Assembly: GCA_024691465.1 (NCBI GenBank)
Contig: JAILNO010000229.1
Span: 1-15,056 of the forward strand
Direction of reading: 5' to 3'
Length of the DNA: 15,056 nt
Source of the DNA: Pseudobutyrivibrio sp.
GTDB lineage: Bacteria; Bacillota_A; Clostridia; Lachnospirales; Lachnospiraceae
Position 1 is the first letter of the stretch; each line of letters opens with the position of its first letter. Positions 6,933 to 14,519 of this stretch are shown here, piece after piece. The notes under the pieces were generated by a model. The model had not been told where the DNA came from. It was given only the letters and a program-made list of their open reading frames with translations, and ran no database searches. A program made the position numbers and the translations under genes.

Positions 6933-6964
6933 GATATAGCCAGGCGTCACCGTCTGGCTATATC
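6933..6964 (+). promoter_or_regulatory. Intercistronic stem-loop between binding protein and permease genes
   Basis: GATATAGCCAG (6933-6943) pairs perfectly with CTGGCTATATC (6954-6964). Three further inner pairs (one G-U) give a 14-bp stem with a TCAC loop. The following bases are TAAAAAGAGGG, with no T run, so it is not a classical terminator. Such elements usually protect the 3' end of the binding-protein mRNA so that it accumulates above the permease message. Confidence 0.75.
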
Positions 6965-6981
6965 TAAAAAGAGGGATAGTT

Positions 6982-7875
6982 ATGTTCGGAAAAAAGATAC
7001 GACAGAGAGACAAAGAGGGATATGCTTTTATTTTACCTGGAGTAATTTATATACTTGTAATTCTAGGCTATCCACTCATATATAACGTAGTGCTGAGTTT
7101 GAAAAATACTAACGTCAAAAATTTCGCTAGTGGTACATCAGTGTTCGTAGGATTGCAAAATTATATTGAGCTTTTTAATGATCCTACTTTTAGATTAGTT
7201 TTCAAAAATACTATCGTATTTACGATAGCTTGTTTGATAGTGCAATTCAGTGTTGGATTCATTTTTGCACTTCTATTTTCAAAGAAATTTAAGCTGGCAG
7301 GTCCTATTAGAGGATTGGTACTGGTTGGATACATGATGCCTATGTCAGTAACAGCTATGCTTGGAAAGAATATGTTTGGAGTAACAGAGGGTGTTATTAA
7401 TGATCTGTTACTTAAGATAGGTCTTATTCAGACTCCTATAGAGTGGCTGGTAAGTTCTTCAACTGCAATGGGGGCAGTAATAGCAGTCAATTGCTGGGTA
7501 GGTATTCCTTTTAACATGCTCTTGCTTACATCGGGACTCACAGGTATTTCAGAGGATATCTATGATAGTGCAGCAGTAGATGGCGCTAAGCCTCTGCAGA
7601 GATTCTTTTACATCACATTACCTTTGATGAAATCATCTATATTGGCAGTGCTTATGTTAGGTTTTATCTATACATTTAAAGCATTTGATTTGATGTTTAT
7701 TATGACAAGCGGTGGCCCACTTAACAGTACAGATGTACTGGGAACATACGCTTATACTTTATCATTTACCAAATATGAATTTTCAAAAGGATCAGCCACA
7801 GCATTGGTATTGTTCGTATGCTTGCTGGTGGTAGGACTTTTCTATCTTAGATTAATAACAAAGGAGGATGATTAA
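6982..7875 (+). CDS. Sugar ABC transporter permease, MalF/UgpA type
   Basis: A 297-residue integral membrane protein with six predicted transmembrane segments. The N-terminus GYAFILPGVIYILVILGYP is typical of CUT1-family sugar permeases of this size. The cytoplasmic loop that contacts the ATPase (EAA motif) is visible as DSAAVDGAKPLQRFFYITLP, around residues 195-214. The start ATG 6982 has GAGGGA at 6971-6976, just after the intercistronic hairpin. Lysine is often AAA here, whereas neighbouring genes prefer AAG; this may reflect weaker translation demand. It pairs with the next permease to form the membrane channel for the binding protein's ligand. No ATPase gene is in the window. Confidence 0.95.
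   Translation: MFGKKIRQRDKEGYAFILPGVIYILVILGYPLIYNVVLSLKNTNVKNFASGTSVFVGLQNYIELFNDPTFRLVFKNTIVFTIACLIVQFSVGFIFALLFSKKFKLAGPIRGLVLVGYMMPMSVTAMLGKNMFGVTEGVINDLLLKIGLIQTPIEWLVSSSTAMGAVIAVNCWVGIPFNMLLLTSGLTGISEDIYDSAAVDGAKPLQRFFYITLPLMKSSILAVLMLGFIYTFKAFDLMFIMTSGGPLNSTDVLGTYAYTLSFTKYEFSKGSATALVLFVCLLVVGLFYLRLITKEDD
7861..7867 (+). promoter_or_regulatory. Ribosome-binding site of the second permease inside the first permease's end
   Basis: AAGGAGG forms part of the last codons of the upstream gene. It abuts ATG 7868 with no spacer but lies 9 bases before ATG 7877, so 7877 is the preferred start. Confidence 0.7.
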
Positions 7876-7876
7876 G

Positions 7877-8743
7877 ATGAATATCAAATCAAATCCCTTT
7901 ATTCAATATTTAAAGACTAAAACGGGCAAGCGTAACATAATCTTCAGTATACTTGCCATTATTATCGCTATTGTGTTCCTTTTTCCTATATATTGGCTGT
8001 TATCAATGTCATTTAAATCAGATGCAGAGATATTTGGAAAAGTAATTACATATTTTCCGCATGATTTCACTACCTATCCTTGGGTAATGAATTTCTCAGA
8101 TAGAGATTTCCTTATTTCTCTGAAGAACAGTACAGTGATTGCACTCATTGCAATGGTATTCTCATTGCTATTTGGTATTCCTACAGCTTATGGAATGGGT
8201 AGATATAAGGTGAGAGGCGCAAGGATATTTATGTTGATATTCTTGGTAACACAGATGCTTCCAGCGTCACTTATGCTTACACCTATGTATCTGACATTTA
8301 GCAAGATGCACCTGCTTGGTACATACATTGCACCAGCACTTGCTATATCATCAGCATCAGTACCGTTCATAGTTGTTACTCTTAGACCATACTTTAAATC
8401 AGTGCCAGTATCACTTGATGATGCAGCTCGAATTGATGGATGTGGAGTACTCAAATCATTCTTCTACATCATGATTCCTGCGATTAGGACTGGAGTTGTA
8501 ACAGTAACAGTTATTTCATTCTTAAATGGTTGGAATGATTTGGCATACTCAATGACATTCAACGTACGACCAGAGATGAGGCCACTGACTGCTAATATCT
8601 ATAAGTTCGTAAGTAAGTATGGAACCAAGTGGAATTGTATCATGGCTTACGGTGCAATCCTGGTACTTCCTGTAGTACTTATATTCGTATTCTTACAGAA
8701 GCAGATAGTAGGCGGTCTCACTGCAGGCGCAGTAAAAGAATAA
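7877..8743 (+). CDS. Sugar ABC transporter permease, MalG/UgpE type
   Basis: A 288-residue membrane protein with six predicted transmembrane segments, starting SILAIIIAIVFLFPIYWLLS followed by MSFKSDAEIF, the usual opening of MalG-like CUT1 permeases. The EAA loop is DDAARIDGCGVLKSFFYIMI from about residue 181, followed by P. The start at 7877 is preferred over the in-frame ATG at 7868 because only 7877 leaves proper space after AAGGAGG (7861-7867). The start follows the previous stop by one base, so translation is probably coupled. The C-terminus QKQIVGGLTAGAVKE is characteristic of the family. It makes a heterodimer with the preceding permease; the ATPase must come from elsewhere, for example a multitask MsmX/MsmK-type protein. 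Confidence 0.95.
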   Translation: MNIKSNPFIQYLKTKTGKRNIIFSILAIIIAIVFLFPIYWLLSMSFKSDAEIFGKVITYFPHDFTTYPWVMNFSDRDFLISLKNSTVIALIAMVFSLLFGIPTAYGMGRYKVRGARIFMLIFLVTQMLPASLMLTPMYLTFSKMHLLGTYIAPALAISSASVPFIVVTLRPYFKSVPVSLDDAARIDGCGVLKSFFYIMIPAIRTGVVTVTVISFLNGWNDLAYSMTFNVRPEMRPLTANIYKFVSKYGTKWNCIMAYGAILVLPVVLIFVFLQKQIVGGLTAGAVKE

Positions 8744-8759
8744 TCGGGGGCAGAATAAT

Positions 8760-10754
8760 ATGTTAAAAGAGAAGAATGGTGTATTGATTAGACGCTGCGA
8801 TAAGGAATTACTCCAGATTGAGGCGTGGGGAGAGAATTCTCTCAGAATCAGAGCAACTGAGAGAGCTAGATTCAGCGACGACGAGTACAGCGTGCTGGGA
8901 GAGCAGCCTGATGTTAGGGCAAAAGTAACTATTGATGGAGAAAGTGCGGAAGTCGTCAATGGCAAAATCACCTGTAAGGTTCTTCCAACAGGTAAGCTTA
9001 AATTCTACAATCAGAAGGGAGAACTATTCCTGGAAGAATATGATAGGAATCGTTTCAGAGAGAATATAGTAGGCGAGTTCAACAGTGCTCTTGAGATTAA
9101 TCCTAGGACATTCGAACCTATTGCTAATACCAGTAACTATAAGGCTATTCTTAGATTCGAACCTAACGAGGGGGAGAAAATATACGGAATGGGTCAGTAT
9201 CAGCAGCCATACCTAGATGTGAAGGGATGCGCTATAGAACTTGCTCATCGTAATTCTCAGGCCAGCGTACCTTTTTACATCTCTAATAAAAAATACGGAT
9301 TCCTGTGGAACAATCCAGCCATAGGAAAGGTTACCTTCGGTAAGAATGTAACCGAATGGGTGGCTAACTCTACAGGCCAGATAGATTATTTCATAACAGC
9401 AGAGGATTGCCCTGCTAAGATTGAGGAGCAATACGCTAAGGTGGCTGGAACAGTGCCTATGATGCCAGAGTATGGTATGGGATTCTGGCAGTGCAAGCTT
9501 AGATATCAGACTCAGGATGAAATTCTTGAGGTGGCTAGAGAATATCACAGAAAAGGAATTCCTGTAGATGTAATTGTAGTGGATTACTTCCATTGGCCTA
9601 ATCAGGGTGATTGGAAATTCGATAGGGAATACTGGCCAGATCCAGAAGCTATGGTGAAGGAACTAGAGTCCTATGGTATGAAACTGATGGTATCTATATG
9701 GCCAACAGTGGATGAGCATAGTGAGAACTATAAGGAGATGGAAGAGCTAGGACTCTTAGTTAGAGCTGAGCATGGTAAGCGCATCGGACAGCTAGGAGAT
9801 GCTTGCTTCATCGATACTACTAATCCTGAGACCAGAGAATATGTTTGGGGCAAGATTAAGAAGAATTACTATGACCTAGGAATTAAGATATTCTGGTTGG
9901 ATGAGGCCGAGCCAGAGTATACAGGATATGAGTTCAGTCACTACAGATATCATGCAGGTGCAGATATGGAAGTGGGCAATATCTATCCTAGAGAGTATGC
10001 AAGGATGGCCTATGAGGGCATGACCAAAGAGGGTCAGAAGAGCGTGGTAAACCTGCTCAGATGTGCTTGGGCTGGATCTCAGAAGTATGGCGCGCTAGTC
10101 TGGTCAGGTGATATCGATTCATCATTCAGAGCGCTCAGAAACCAGCTTGCAGCAGGACTGAATATGGGAATCGCTGGCATACCATGGTGGACTACCGATA
10201 TAGGTGGATTCCATGGTGGCAATATCAATGATGATAAGTTCAAGGAATGCTTCGCTAGATGGTTTGCATTCGGAGCTTTCTGCCCAGTATTCAGATTGCA
10301 TGGATATAGAGAACCATTCAAGGAGCCATTATCAGATCACGGCGGCGGAAAGTGTATTAGTGGCGCGGCTAATGAGATATGGAGCTACGGAGAGCGCATA
10401 GAGGAGATCTGCAAGAAGTACATCAATATCCGCGAGAAGATGCGTCCATATATAAGAGAACTTATGATGGCTGCCCATGAGAAAGGTACTCCAGTCATGC
10501 GTCCACTTTTCTATGATTTCCCAAATGATGAGAGGGCATGGATTATCGAGGATCAATATATGTTCGGACCAGACGTGCTGGTTAGTCCTATCCTGTATGA
10601 GGGAGTTACTGAAAGACAAGTGTACTTGCCAGAAGGTAGCTGGAGAGAGTTAGAGACAGGCAAAATATACTCAGGCAATCAGACTCTTACATGCAAGACA
10701 GATTTGGAAAGCATCCCTGTATTCATCAGAGAGGGAAGTAATGTGGGTATATAA
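8760..10754 (+). CDS. GH31 glycosidase, alpha-xylosidase/alpha-glucosidase-like (W-L-D-x-x-E-P clade)
   Basis: A 664-residue retaining alpha-glycosidase without signal peptide, so cytoplasmic. An N-terminal beta-sandwich contains KIYGMGQYQQPYLD, the usual GH31 loop before the barrel. The (beta/alpha)8 barrel starts near PEYGMGFWQCKLRYQTQDE. The nucleophile is D381 in FWLDEAEPE and the acid/base is D451 in VWSGDIDSSFRAL. IPWWTTDIGGF and RLHGYREP complete the active site, and a C-terminal beta domain follows (QYMFGPDVLVSPI). The nucleophile motif differs from the second GH31 gene (KTDFGER) and resembles XylS/BoGH31A-like alpha-xylosidases, though GH31 members with this motif also include glucosidases and transglycosylases. 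A PA14 insert, present in some relatives, is not evident. It lies 16 bases after the permease, with GGGGG at 8746-8750 as ribosome site. The substrate is an inference. Confidence 0.92.
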   Translation: MLKEKNGVLIRRCDKELLQIEAWGENSLRIRATERARFSDDEYSVLGEQPDVRAKVTIDGESAEVVNGKITCKVLPTGKLKFYNQKGELFLEEYDRNRFRENIVGEFNSALEINPRTFEPIANTSNYKAILRFEPNEGEKIYGMGQYQQPYLDVKGCAIELAHRNSQASVPFYISNKKYGFLWNNPAIGKVTFGKNVTEWVANSTGQIDYFITAEDCPAKIEEQYAKVAGTVPMMPEYGMGFWQCKLRYQTQDEILEVAREYHRKGIPVDVIVVDYFHWPNQGDWKFDREYWPDPEAMVKELESYGMKLMVSIWPTVDEHSENYKEMEELGLLVRAEHGKRIGQLGDACFIDTTNPETREYVWGKIKKNYYDLGIKIFWLDEAEPEYTGYEFSHYRYHAGADMEVGNIYPREYARMAYEGMTKEGQKSVVNLLRCAWAGSQKYGALVWSGDIDSSFRALRNQLAAGLNMGIAGIPWWTTDIGGFHGGNINDDKFKECFARWFAFGAFCPVFRLHGYREPFKEPLSDHGGGKCISGAANEIWSYGERIEEICKKYINIREKMRPYIRELMMAAHEKGTPVMRPLFYDFPNDERAWIIEDQYMFGPDVLVSPILYEGVTERQVYLPEGSWRELETGKIYSGNQTLTCKTDLESIPVFIREGSNVGI

Positions 10755-10771
10755 CTCATTGGAGGTAGGAT

Positions 10772-13048
10772 ATGAAATTTACTAATGGATATTGGCTCAT
10801 GAGAGAAGAGATTACTCCTAACTTCGCAGTGGAGTATCACAGTCATGAGTTCGATGGTAACAAGCTGACAGTCTACGCTCCATGTGGACATATAGCTGAT
10901 AGAGGTAATGCTCTTAATATAGGATTGCTTACAATTACTCTTACTAGTCCACGTCCAGATATTATCAAGGTGGAACTGGTACACTTCAAAGGGGAGGCTA
11001 AGAGGGGACCATTCATACAGGTCAACGAATGCAACCCTAAGGTATCTGTGAGTGAAAGTGACGAGGAAATCAGATATACATCGGGCAAGCTTACAGCAGT
11101 GATTGATAAGAGACCTAATAGTTGGAGGATTAGATACTATTATGATGGCAAGGCTCTTACTGACACAGCTTATAGAAACATGGCCCACATGAAGAATAAT
11201 GATACGGGCAAGACATATATGGTGGAGCAGCTTGCAATTGATGTGGATGAATACATCTACGGATTGGGCGAGCGATTCACTCCATTCATTAAGAATGGTC
11301 AGATAGTCGAGATGTGGAATGAGGATGGTGGAACAGCCAGTGAGATAGCCTATAAGAATATTCCATTCTATCTATCTAATAAGGGATATGGAGTACTGGT
11401 TGATAGTGAAAGTGATGTGAGTTTTGAAATAGGTAGTGAGAAGGTAGAGCGTGTGCAGTTCTCAGTGGAAGGCGAGAGCATAGGATACTATGTGGTAGGT
11501 GGTGACAATCCACTCAATGCTGTAGAGAAATATACTGAGCTCACAGGCAAGCCAGCACTACCACCAGAGTGGTCCTTCGGATTGTGGCTCACTACATCCT
11601 TCACCACTAATTACGATGAAGAGACCACTAGCCATTTCATAGATGGAATGGCAGAAAGAGATATTCCACTTCATGTGTTCCACTTCGATTGCTATTGGAT
11701 GGACATGTTCAAGTGGTGTGATTTCACTTGGGACAAGAAGACATTCAAGGATCCAACACAGATGCTTGAGAGATACCATAATAAGGGGCTTAAGATATGT
11801 GTATGGATTAATCCATATATCGCCCAGAAGTCTGAGTTATTCGATGAGGCGGCTGCAGCAGGATACCTCATTAAGAAGTTAGATGGAAGCGTATGGCAGA
11901 CCGACCTCTGGCAACCTGGAATGGGCATAGTAGACTTCACTAACCCTGATGCATGCACATGGTATCAAGGTAAGCTGGAGAAGTTACTAGATATGGGAGT
12001 GGACTGCTTCAAGACAGATTTCGGTGAGAGGATTCCTGTGAAGGATATCTGCTATCACGATGGTTCTGATCCAGTGAAGATGCATAACTACTATACATAT
12101 CTCTATAATAGCTGCGTATTCAATCTGCTTAAGAAGAAGCGCGGCGAGAATGAAGCTGTACTGTTTGCTAGATCAGCAACTGTAGGTGGCCAGCAATTCC
12201 CAGCGCACTGGGGCGGAGATTGCTCAGCAACATATCCTTCTATGGCTGAGACACTGCGAGGTGGATTATCACTGGCCTGCTGTGGTTTCGGATTCTGGAG
12301 TCATGATATAAGCGGATTCGAACAGACAGCACCTGCTGATATATATAAGAGATGGTGCGCATTCGGACTACTCAGTTCTCATAGTAGATTACATGGTTCA
12401 TCATCATATAGAGTGCCATGGCTATTCGATGACGAGGCTTGTGATGTGCTGGCTAGATTCGTTAGACTCAAGTGCGAGCTCATGCCATATCTATATGGAC
12501 AGGCTGTGTTATCCCATACCAAGGGTCGCCCTATCTTACGCCCTATGTTCATGGACTTCAGTGAGGATAGAGGTTGTGATATATGTGATAAGCAATACAT
12601 GTTCGGAGATAGCCTGATGGTGGCACCTATATTCAAGGAAGATGGCTCGGTAGATTATTACCTGCCTAGAGGTAAGTGGATTAATCTCCTTACAAAGGAT
12701 GTAGAGGAGGGTGGTACATGGCATCACGGTACATATGACTACTTCAATCTACCACTGATGGTCAAGCCAGCTTCAATTATAGTAAAGGGCGCTCATGATA
12801 ACGTACCTGATTATGATTACACTGAAGGCTTCACATGCTTGCTGTCACACTTCGAAGATGGTGATGAAGCTGAAAGCTTCATCCCTAATGCTAAGGGTGA
12901 AATAGTAACATCAATAAAAGCTAAGCGCAATGGAAATGTGATATCTGTGAAATTAGATGGAGAATATAAGAATTTCCATTGCCAGATGCTTGCAGGAGAA
13001 TTCTCTTGTGAAGAAAAAGGCAATGAAGTGTTGATTACTGTTAGCTAA
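10772..13048 (+). CDS. yicI: Alpha-xylosidase YicI (GH31)
   Basis: A 758-residue cytoplasmic enzyme that collinearly matches E. coli YicI (about 772 residues) as I know it. It releases alpha-linked xylose from the non-reducing end of xyloglucan oligosaccharides and isoprimeverose. Nearly invariant blocks include YGLGERFTPFIKNGQ, WSFGLWLTTSFTTNYDE, HVFHFDCYWM (C307 conserved, F308 of E. coli is Y), KICVWINPYI and VDCFKTDFGERIP. The nucleophile is D416, the same number as in E. coli, and the acid/base is D483 (HWGGDC). GFGFWSHDISGFE and LLSSHSRLHGSSSYRVPW follow. The ribosome site GGAGG is at 10761-10765, 17 bases after the previous gene. It is the last gene of the sugar operon. Together with the first GH31 it points to alpha-xylosides as the imported substrate, although no beta-glucosidase or beta-galactosidase for complete xyloglucan breakdown is in the window. 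Confidence 0.96.
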   Translation: MKFTNGYWLMREEITPNFAVEYHSHEFDGNKLTVYAPCGHIADRGNALNIGLLTITLTSPRPDIIKVELVHFKGEAKRGPFIQVNECNPKVSVSESDEEIRYTSGKLTAVIDKRPNSWRIRYYYDGKALTDTAYRNMAHMKNNDTGKTYMVEQLAIDVDEYIYGLGERFTPFIKNGQIVEMWNEDGGTASEIAYKNIPFYLSNKGYGVLVDSESDVSFEIGSEKVERVQFSVEGESIGYYVVGGDNPLNAVEKYTELTGKPALPPEWSFGLWLTTSFTTNYDEETTSHFIDGMAERDIPLHVFHFDCYWMDMFKWCDFTWDKKTFKDPTQMLERYHNKGLKICVWINPYIAQKSELFDEAAAAGYLIKKLDGSVWQTDLWQPGMGIVDFTNPDACTWYQGKLEKLLDMGVDCFKTDFGERIPVKDICYHDGSDPVKMHNYYTYLYNSCVFNLLKKKRGENEAVLFARSATVGGQQFPAHWGGDCSATYPSMAETLRGGLSLACCGFGFWSHDISGFEQTAPADIYKRWCAFGLLSSHSRLHGSSSYRVPWLFDDEACDVLARFVRLKCELMPYLYGQAVLSHTKGRPILRPMFMDFSEDRGCDICDKQYMFGDSLMVAPIFKEDGSVDYYLPRGKWINLLTKDVEEGGTWHHGTYDYFNLPLMVKPASIIVKGAHDNVPDYDYTEGFTCLLSHFEDGDEAESFIPNAKGEIVTSIKAKRNGNVISVKLDGEYKNFHCQMLAGEFSCEEKGNEVLITVS

Positions 13049-13072
13049 TATAATTTCTTTTCATTTCTTCAT

Positions 13073-13107
13073 GAGCCCCTTCCATTTCGGGAGGGGCTCC
13101 TATTATT
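13073..13107 (+). terminator. Terminator of the sugar operon
   Basis: GAGCCCCTTCC (13073-13083) pairs with GGGAGGGGCTC (13089-13099), 11 bp with one T-G pair, around ATTTC. The tail CTATTATT is only moderately T-rich, so termination may be incomplete. Confidence 0.75.
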
Positions 13108-13145
13108 CCAGGACAAATCCTAGTAACTTAAGTTTCAATGTATAT

Positions 13146-13197
13146 TGCTACAATGTCCAGCCTGGCATCATAATCGATTATGCTACAGGTGACAGCC
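13146..13197 (+). repeat. Paired direct repeats and palindrome upstream of the bL25 gene
   Basis: TGCTACA-N5-CAGCC occurs at 13146-13162 and again at 13181-13197, exactly 35 bases apart. Between them, CATAATCGATTATG (13169-13182) is a perfect 14-base palindrome. Together they lie 17 bases upstream of the -35 of the bL25 promoter. The 291-base gap 13049-13339 otherwise holds the terminator, this promoter and an unremarkable leader; no ORF or RNA gene is evident. Confidence 0.5.
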
Positions 13198-13213
13198 AAG
13201 CAGAGTAGCCCAT

Positions 13214-13242
13214 TTGACATTTCCCTCCAACAGGACTATAAC
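13214..13242 (+). promoter_or_regulatory. Strong sigma-A promoter of the bL25 gene
   Basis: A consensus TTGACA (13214-13219), a 17-base spacer and TATAAC (13237-13242). Transcription would begin near 13249, leaving a leader of about 90 bases before ATG 13340. This is the best canonical promoter in the window. Confidence 0.85.
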
Positions 13243-13324
13243 GTTCTATGAACAGAGAAACAAACGAAACGCCAATTGAATATCGACATTCCGCAAATTT
13301 CCCTTGCTCAAATATTTGTATTTT

Positions 13325-13330
13325 AGGAGG
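13325..13330 (+). promoter_or_regulatory. Ribosome-binding site that fixes the bL25 start
   Basis: AGGAGG is a near-perfect Shine-Dalgarno, nine bases before ATG 13340, and excludes the longer TTG-initiated form. Confidence 0.85.
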
Positions 13331-13339
13331 AAGAGACAA

Positions 13340-13921
13340 ATGGATACTTACAGAGTACAAAAGAGAGACATGGGCAAAAAGGCAAAGAGGTTGAGACGCG
13401 AGGGTTACGTTACAGGTAACCTGTTCGGAAAAGACATCGAGAACTCCATCCCACTTCAGTTCGAGGCTAAGGTAGCCGACCAGCTCAGGAAGAGTGGCAG
13501 GACTCAGATGTACCTTGATGTGGAGGGCAAGAAGTACGCAGTACTACTTAAGGAACTGCACTATGACGCATCTAAGCATCAGATCGTAGAGATGGATTTC
13601 CAGGAGCTTGTTAAGGGCGAGGTCATCCACGCTACAGCCGAGGTAGTCCTCATGAATAAGGAGGCCGTAACCGAGGGAGTATTGGAGCAGCTAGCTTCCG
13701 AGATTTCTTACAAGGCTAAGGCAGAGCATCTGGTTGAGCGAGTTGAGATCGACTGCAGCACACTCAGACTTGGTGATAGCGTAACAGTCGCAGACTTACC
13801 TATCTCTAAGGATAAGAATGTTGAGGTCACTACCCATGCTGATCAGGTAATCGTAGAGGTTACTGCACCTAAGAATGCAGGAGCTGATGAAGACGAGGAA
13901 GATACCGAAGCAGCATCATAA
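13340..13921 (+). CDS. rplY: 50S ribosomal protein bL25, long Ctc/TL5 form
   Basis: A 193-residue protein with both domains of the long bL25 form. The N-terminal 5S rRNA-binding domain (about 1-90) contains KRLRREGYVTGNLFGKD and KYAVLLKELHYDASKHQIVEMDFQE. The C-terminal TL5 beta-domain (about 95-180) contains EGVLEQLASEI and SVTVADLPI. An acidic tail (DEDEEDTEAA) ends it. It binds 5S rRNA in the large ribosomal subunit; in Bacillus the homologue Ctc is a general-stress protein. The start is ATG 13340, with AGGAGG at 13325-13330. A TTG at 13304 would extend the frame by 12 residues but has no site and would contain the ribosome site within the coding sequence. It is a monocistronic unit with its own promoter and terminator. 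Confidence 0.95.
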   Translation: MDTYRVQKRDMGKKAKRLRREGYVTGNLFGKDIENSIPLQFEAKVADQLRKSGRTQMYLDVEGKKYAVLLKELHYDASKHQIVEMDFQELVKGEVIHATAEVVLMNKEAVTEGVLEQLASEISYKAKAEHLVERVEIDCSTLRLGDSVTVADLPISKDKNVEVTTHADQVIVEVTAPKNAGADEDEEDTEAAS

Positions 13922-13935
13922 TTAAGACATGTCAC

Positions 13936-13973
13936 GAGCCATCATGGAATTGTCCATGGTGGCTCTTTCTTTT
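13936..13973 (+). terminator. Terminator after the bL25 gene
   Basis: GAGCCATCATGGA (13936-13948) pairs with TCCATGGTGGCTC (13953-13965), a 13-bp stem with one T-G pair and an ATTG loop. The tail is TTTCTTTT (13966-13973). Its loop and right arm overlap the candidate promoter of the next gene. Confidence 0.92.
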
Positions 13974-13978
13974 ATAAT
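13950..13978 (+). promoter_or_regulatory. Promoter embedded in the terminator, predicting a leaderless mRNA
   Basis: TTGTCC (13950-13955), exactly 17 bases of spacer, then a perfect TATAAT (13973-13978). The -10 ends six bases before ATG 13985, so the predicted first transcribed base is the A of the start codon or within one or two bases of it. No Shine-Dalgarno is present in the 20 bases upstream of that ATG. Confidence 0.6.
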
Positions 13979-13984
13979 AGAATC

Positions 13985-14509
13985 ATGTATTTGATTTCGG
14001 CGTATTTCGATGAACAGACTAATAGAATATTGCAGGGCTATATAGATGCAGTGGTTGCAGCCACAGGCAATGATTTCATGACTGCCCATAGGGTGCCGCC
14101 TCACATGACCATCGGGGCTGTGGAGGCCAGGTCCCAGGATGTGCTCATGCCATCCTTCATGGAATACTTAGGGGCGATTGATTCAGGCGTAGTGGAGTTC
14201 GTCTCAATTGGCCAGCTCATGCCGCAGGTAATCTACGCCCAGCCATATCTCAATGAATACCTCATGGACTTATCTGTAAAAAGTTACGAGTCCTTCAAGG
14301 ATATTCCGGAGACCAGCATCAGCAGTCGATACCAGCCATATCAGTGGCTACCCCATGTGACTCTAGGCAAGACCCTCACTAAGGAACAGCTGCTCAAGGC
14401 AGTGGAGGCCACATGTGACTTTGCCCCATTTACGGGCCGAATCACTAGTATGGGTATCGCCAGAGTTAATGCTGGATTTGATGAGAGATATGAATTAACT
14501 AGCAATTAA
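13985..14509 (+). CDS. 2H phosphoesterase (LigT / 2'-5' RNA ligase superfamily)
   Basis: A 174-residue soluble protein with the two H-x-T motifs that define the 2H superfamily: PPHMTIG (H40, T42) and LPHVTLG (H124, T126), about 84 residues apart. The two His-Thr pairs face each other in a bilobed fold and act on 2',3'-cyclic or 2'-5' phosphodiester bonds in RNA or nucleotides. The true substrate of bacterial members is usually unknown. The first strand YLISAYFD starts at residue 2, so the protein must begin at ATG 13985 or close to it. That ATG has no ribosome-binding site, and a promoter at 13950-13978 would place the mRNA 5' end at the start codon. The Nudix gene follows after 10 bases with a proper AAGGGG site, so the two are probably co-transcribed. 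Confidence 0.85.
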   Translation: MYLISAYFDEQTNRILQGYIDAVVAATGNDFMTAHRVPPHMTIGAVEARSQDVLMPSFMEYLGAIDSGVVEFVSIGQLMPQVIYAQPYLNEYLMDLSVKSYESFKDIPETSISSRYQPYQWLPHVTLGKTLTKEQLLKAVEATCDFAPFTGRITSMGIARVNAGFDERYELTSN

Positions 14510-14519
14510 GGGGATTATT

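Noticed and set aside
6933..6970. Hairpin after the binding-protein gene as a terminator
   Set aside because: No T run follows (TAAAAAGAGGG), and the permease genes downstream have no separate promoter that I can see.
10679..11188. Long antisense open frame of 169 codons on the minus strand across the GH31 junction
   Set aside because: It lies over two clear glycosidase genes, has no recognisable domain or ribosome site, and fits a mirror of biased codon use.
8760..13048. GH31 pair as sulfoquinovosidases
   Set aside because: The nucleophile contexts (WLDEAEPE and KTDFGER) do not fit the YihQ-type pattern, and no sulfoglycolytic genes are present.
13304..13339. TTG 13304 as start of bL25
   Set aside because: It has no ribosome site, adds residues unlike the family N-terminus, and overlaps the AGGAGG site for ATG 13340.
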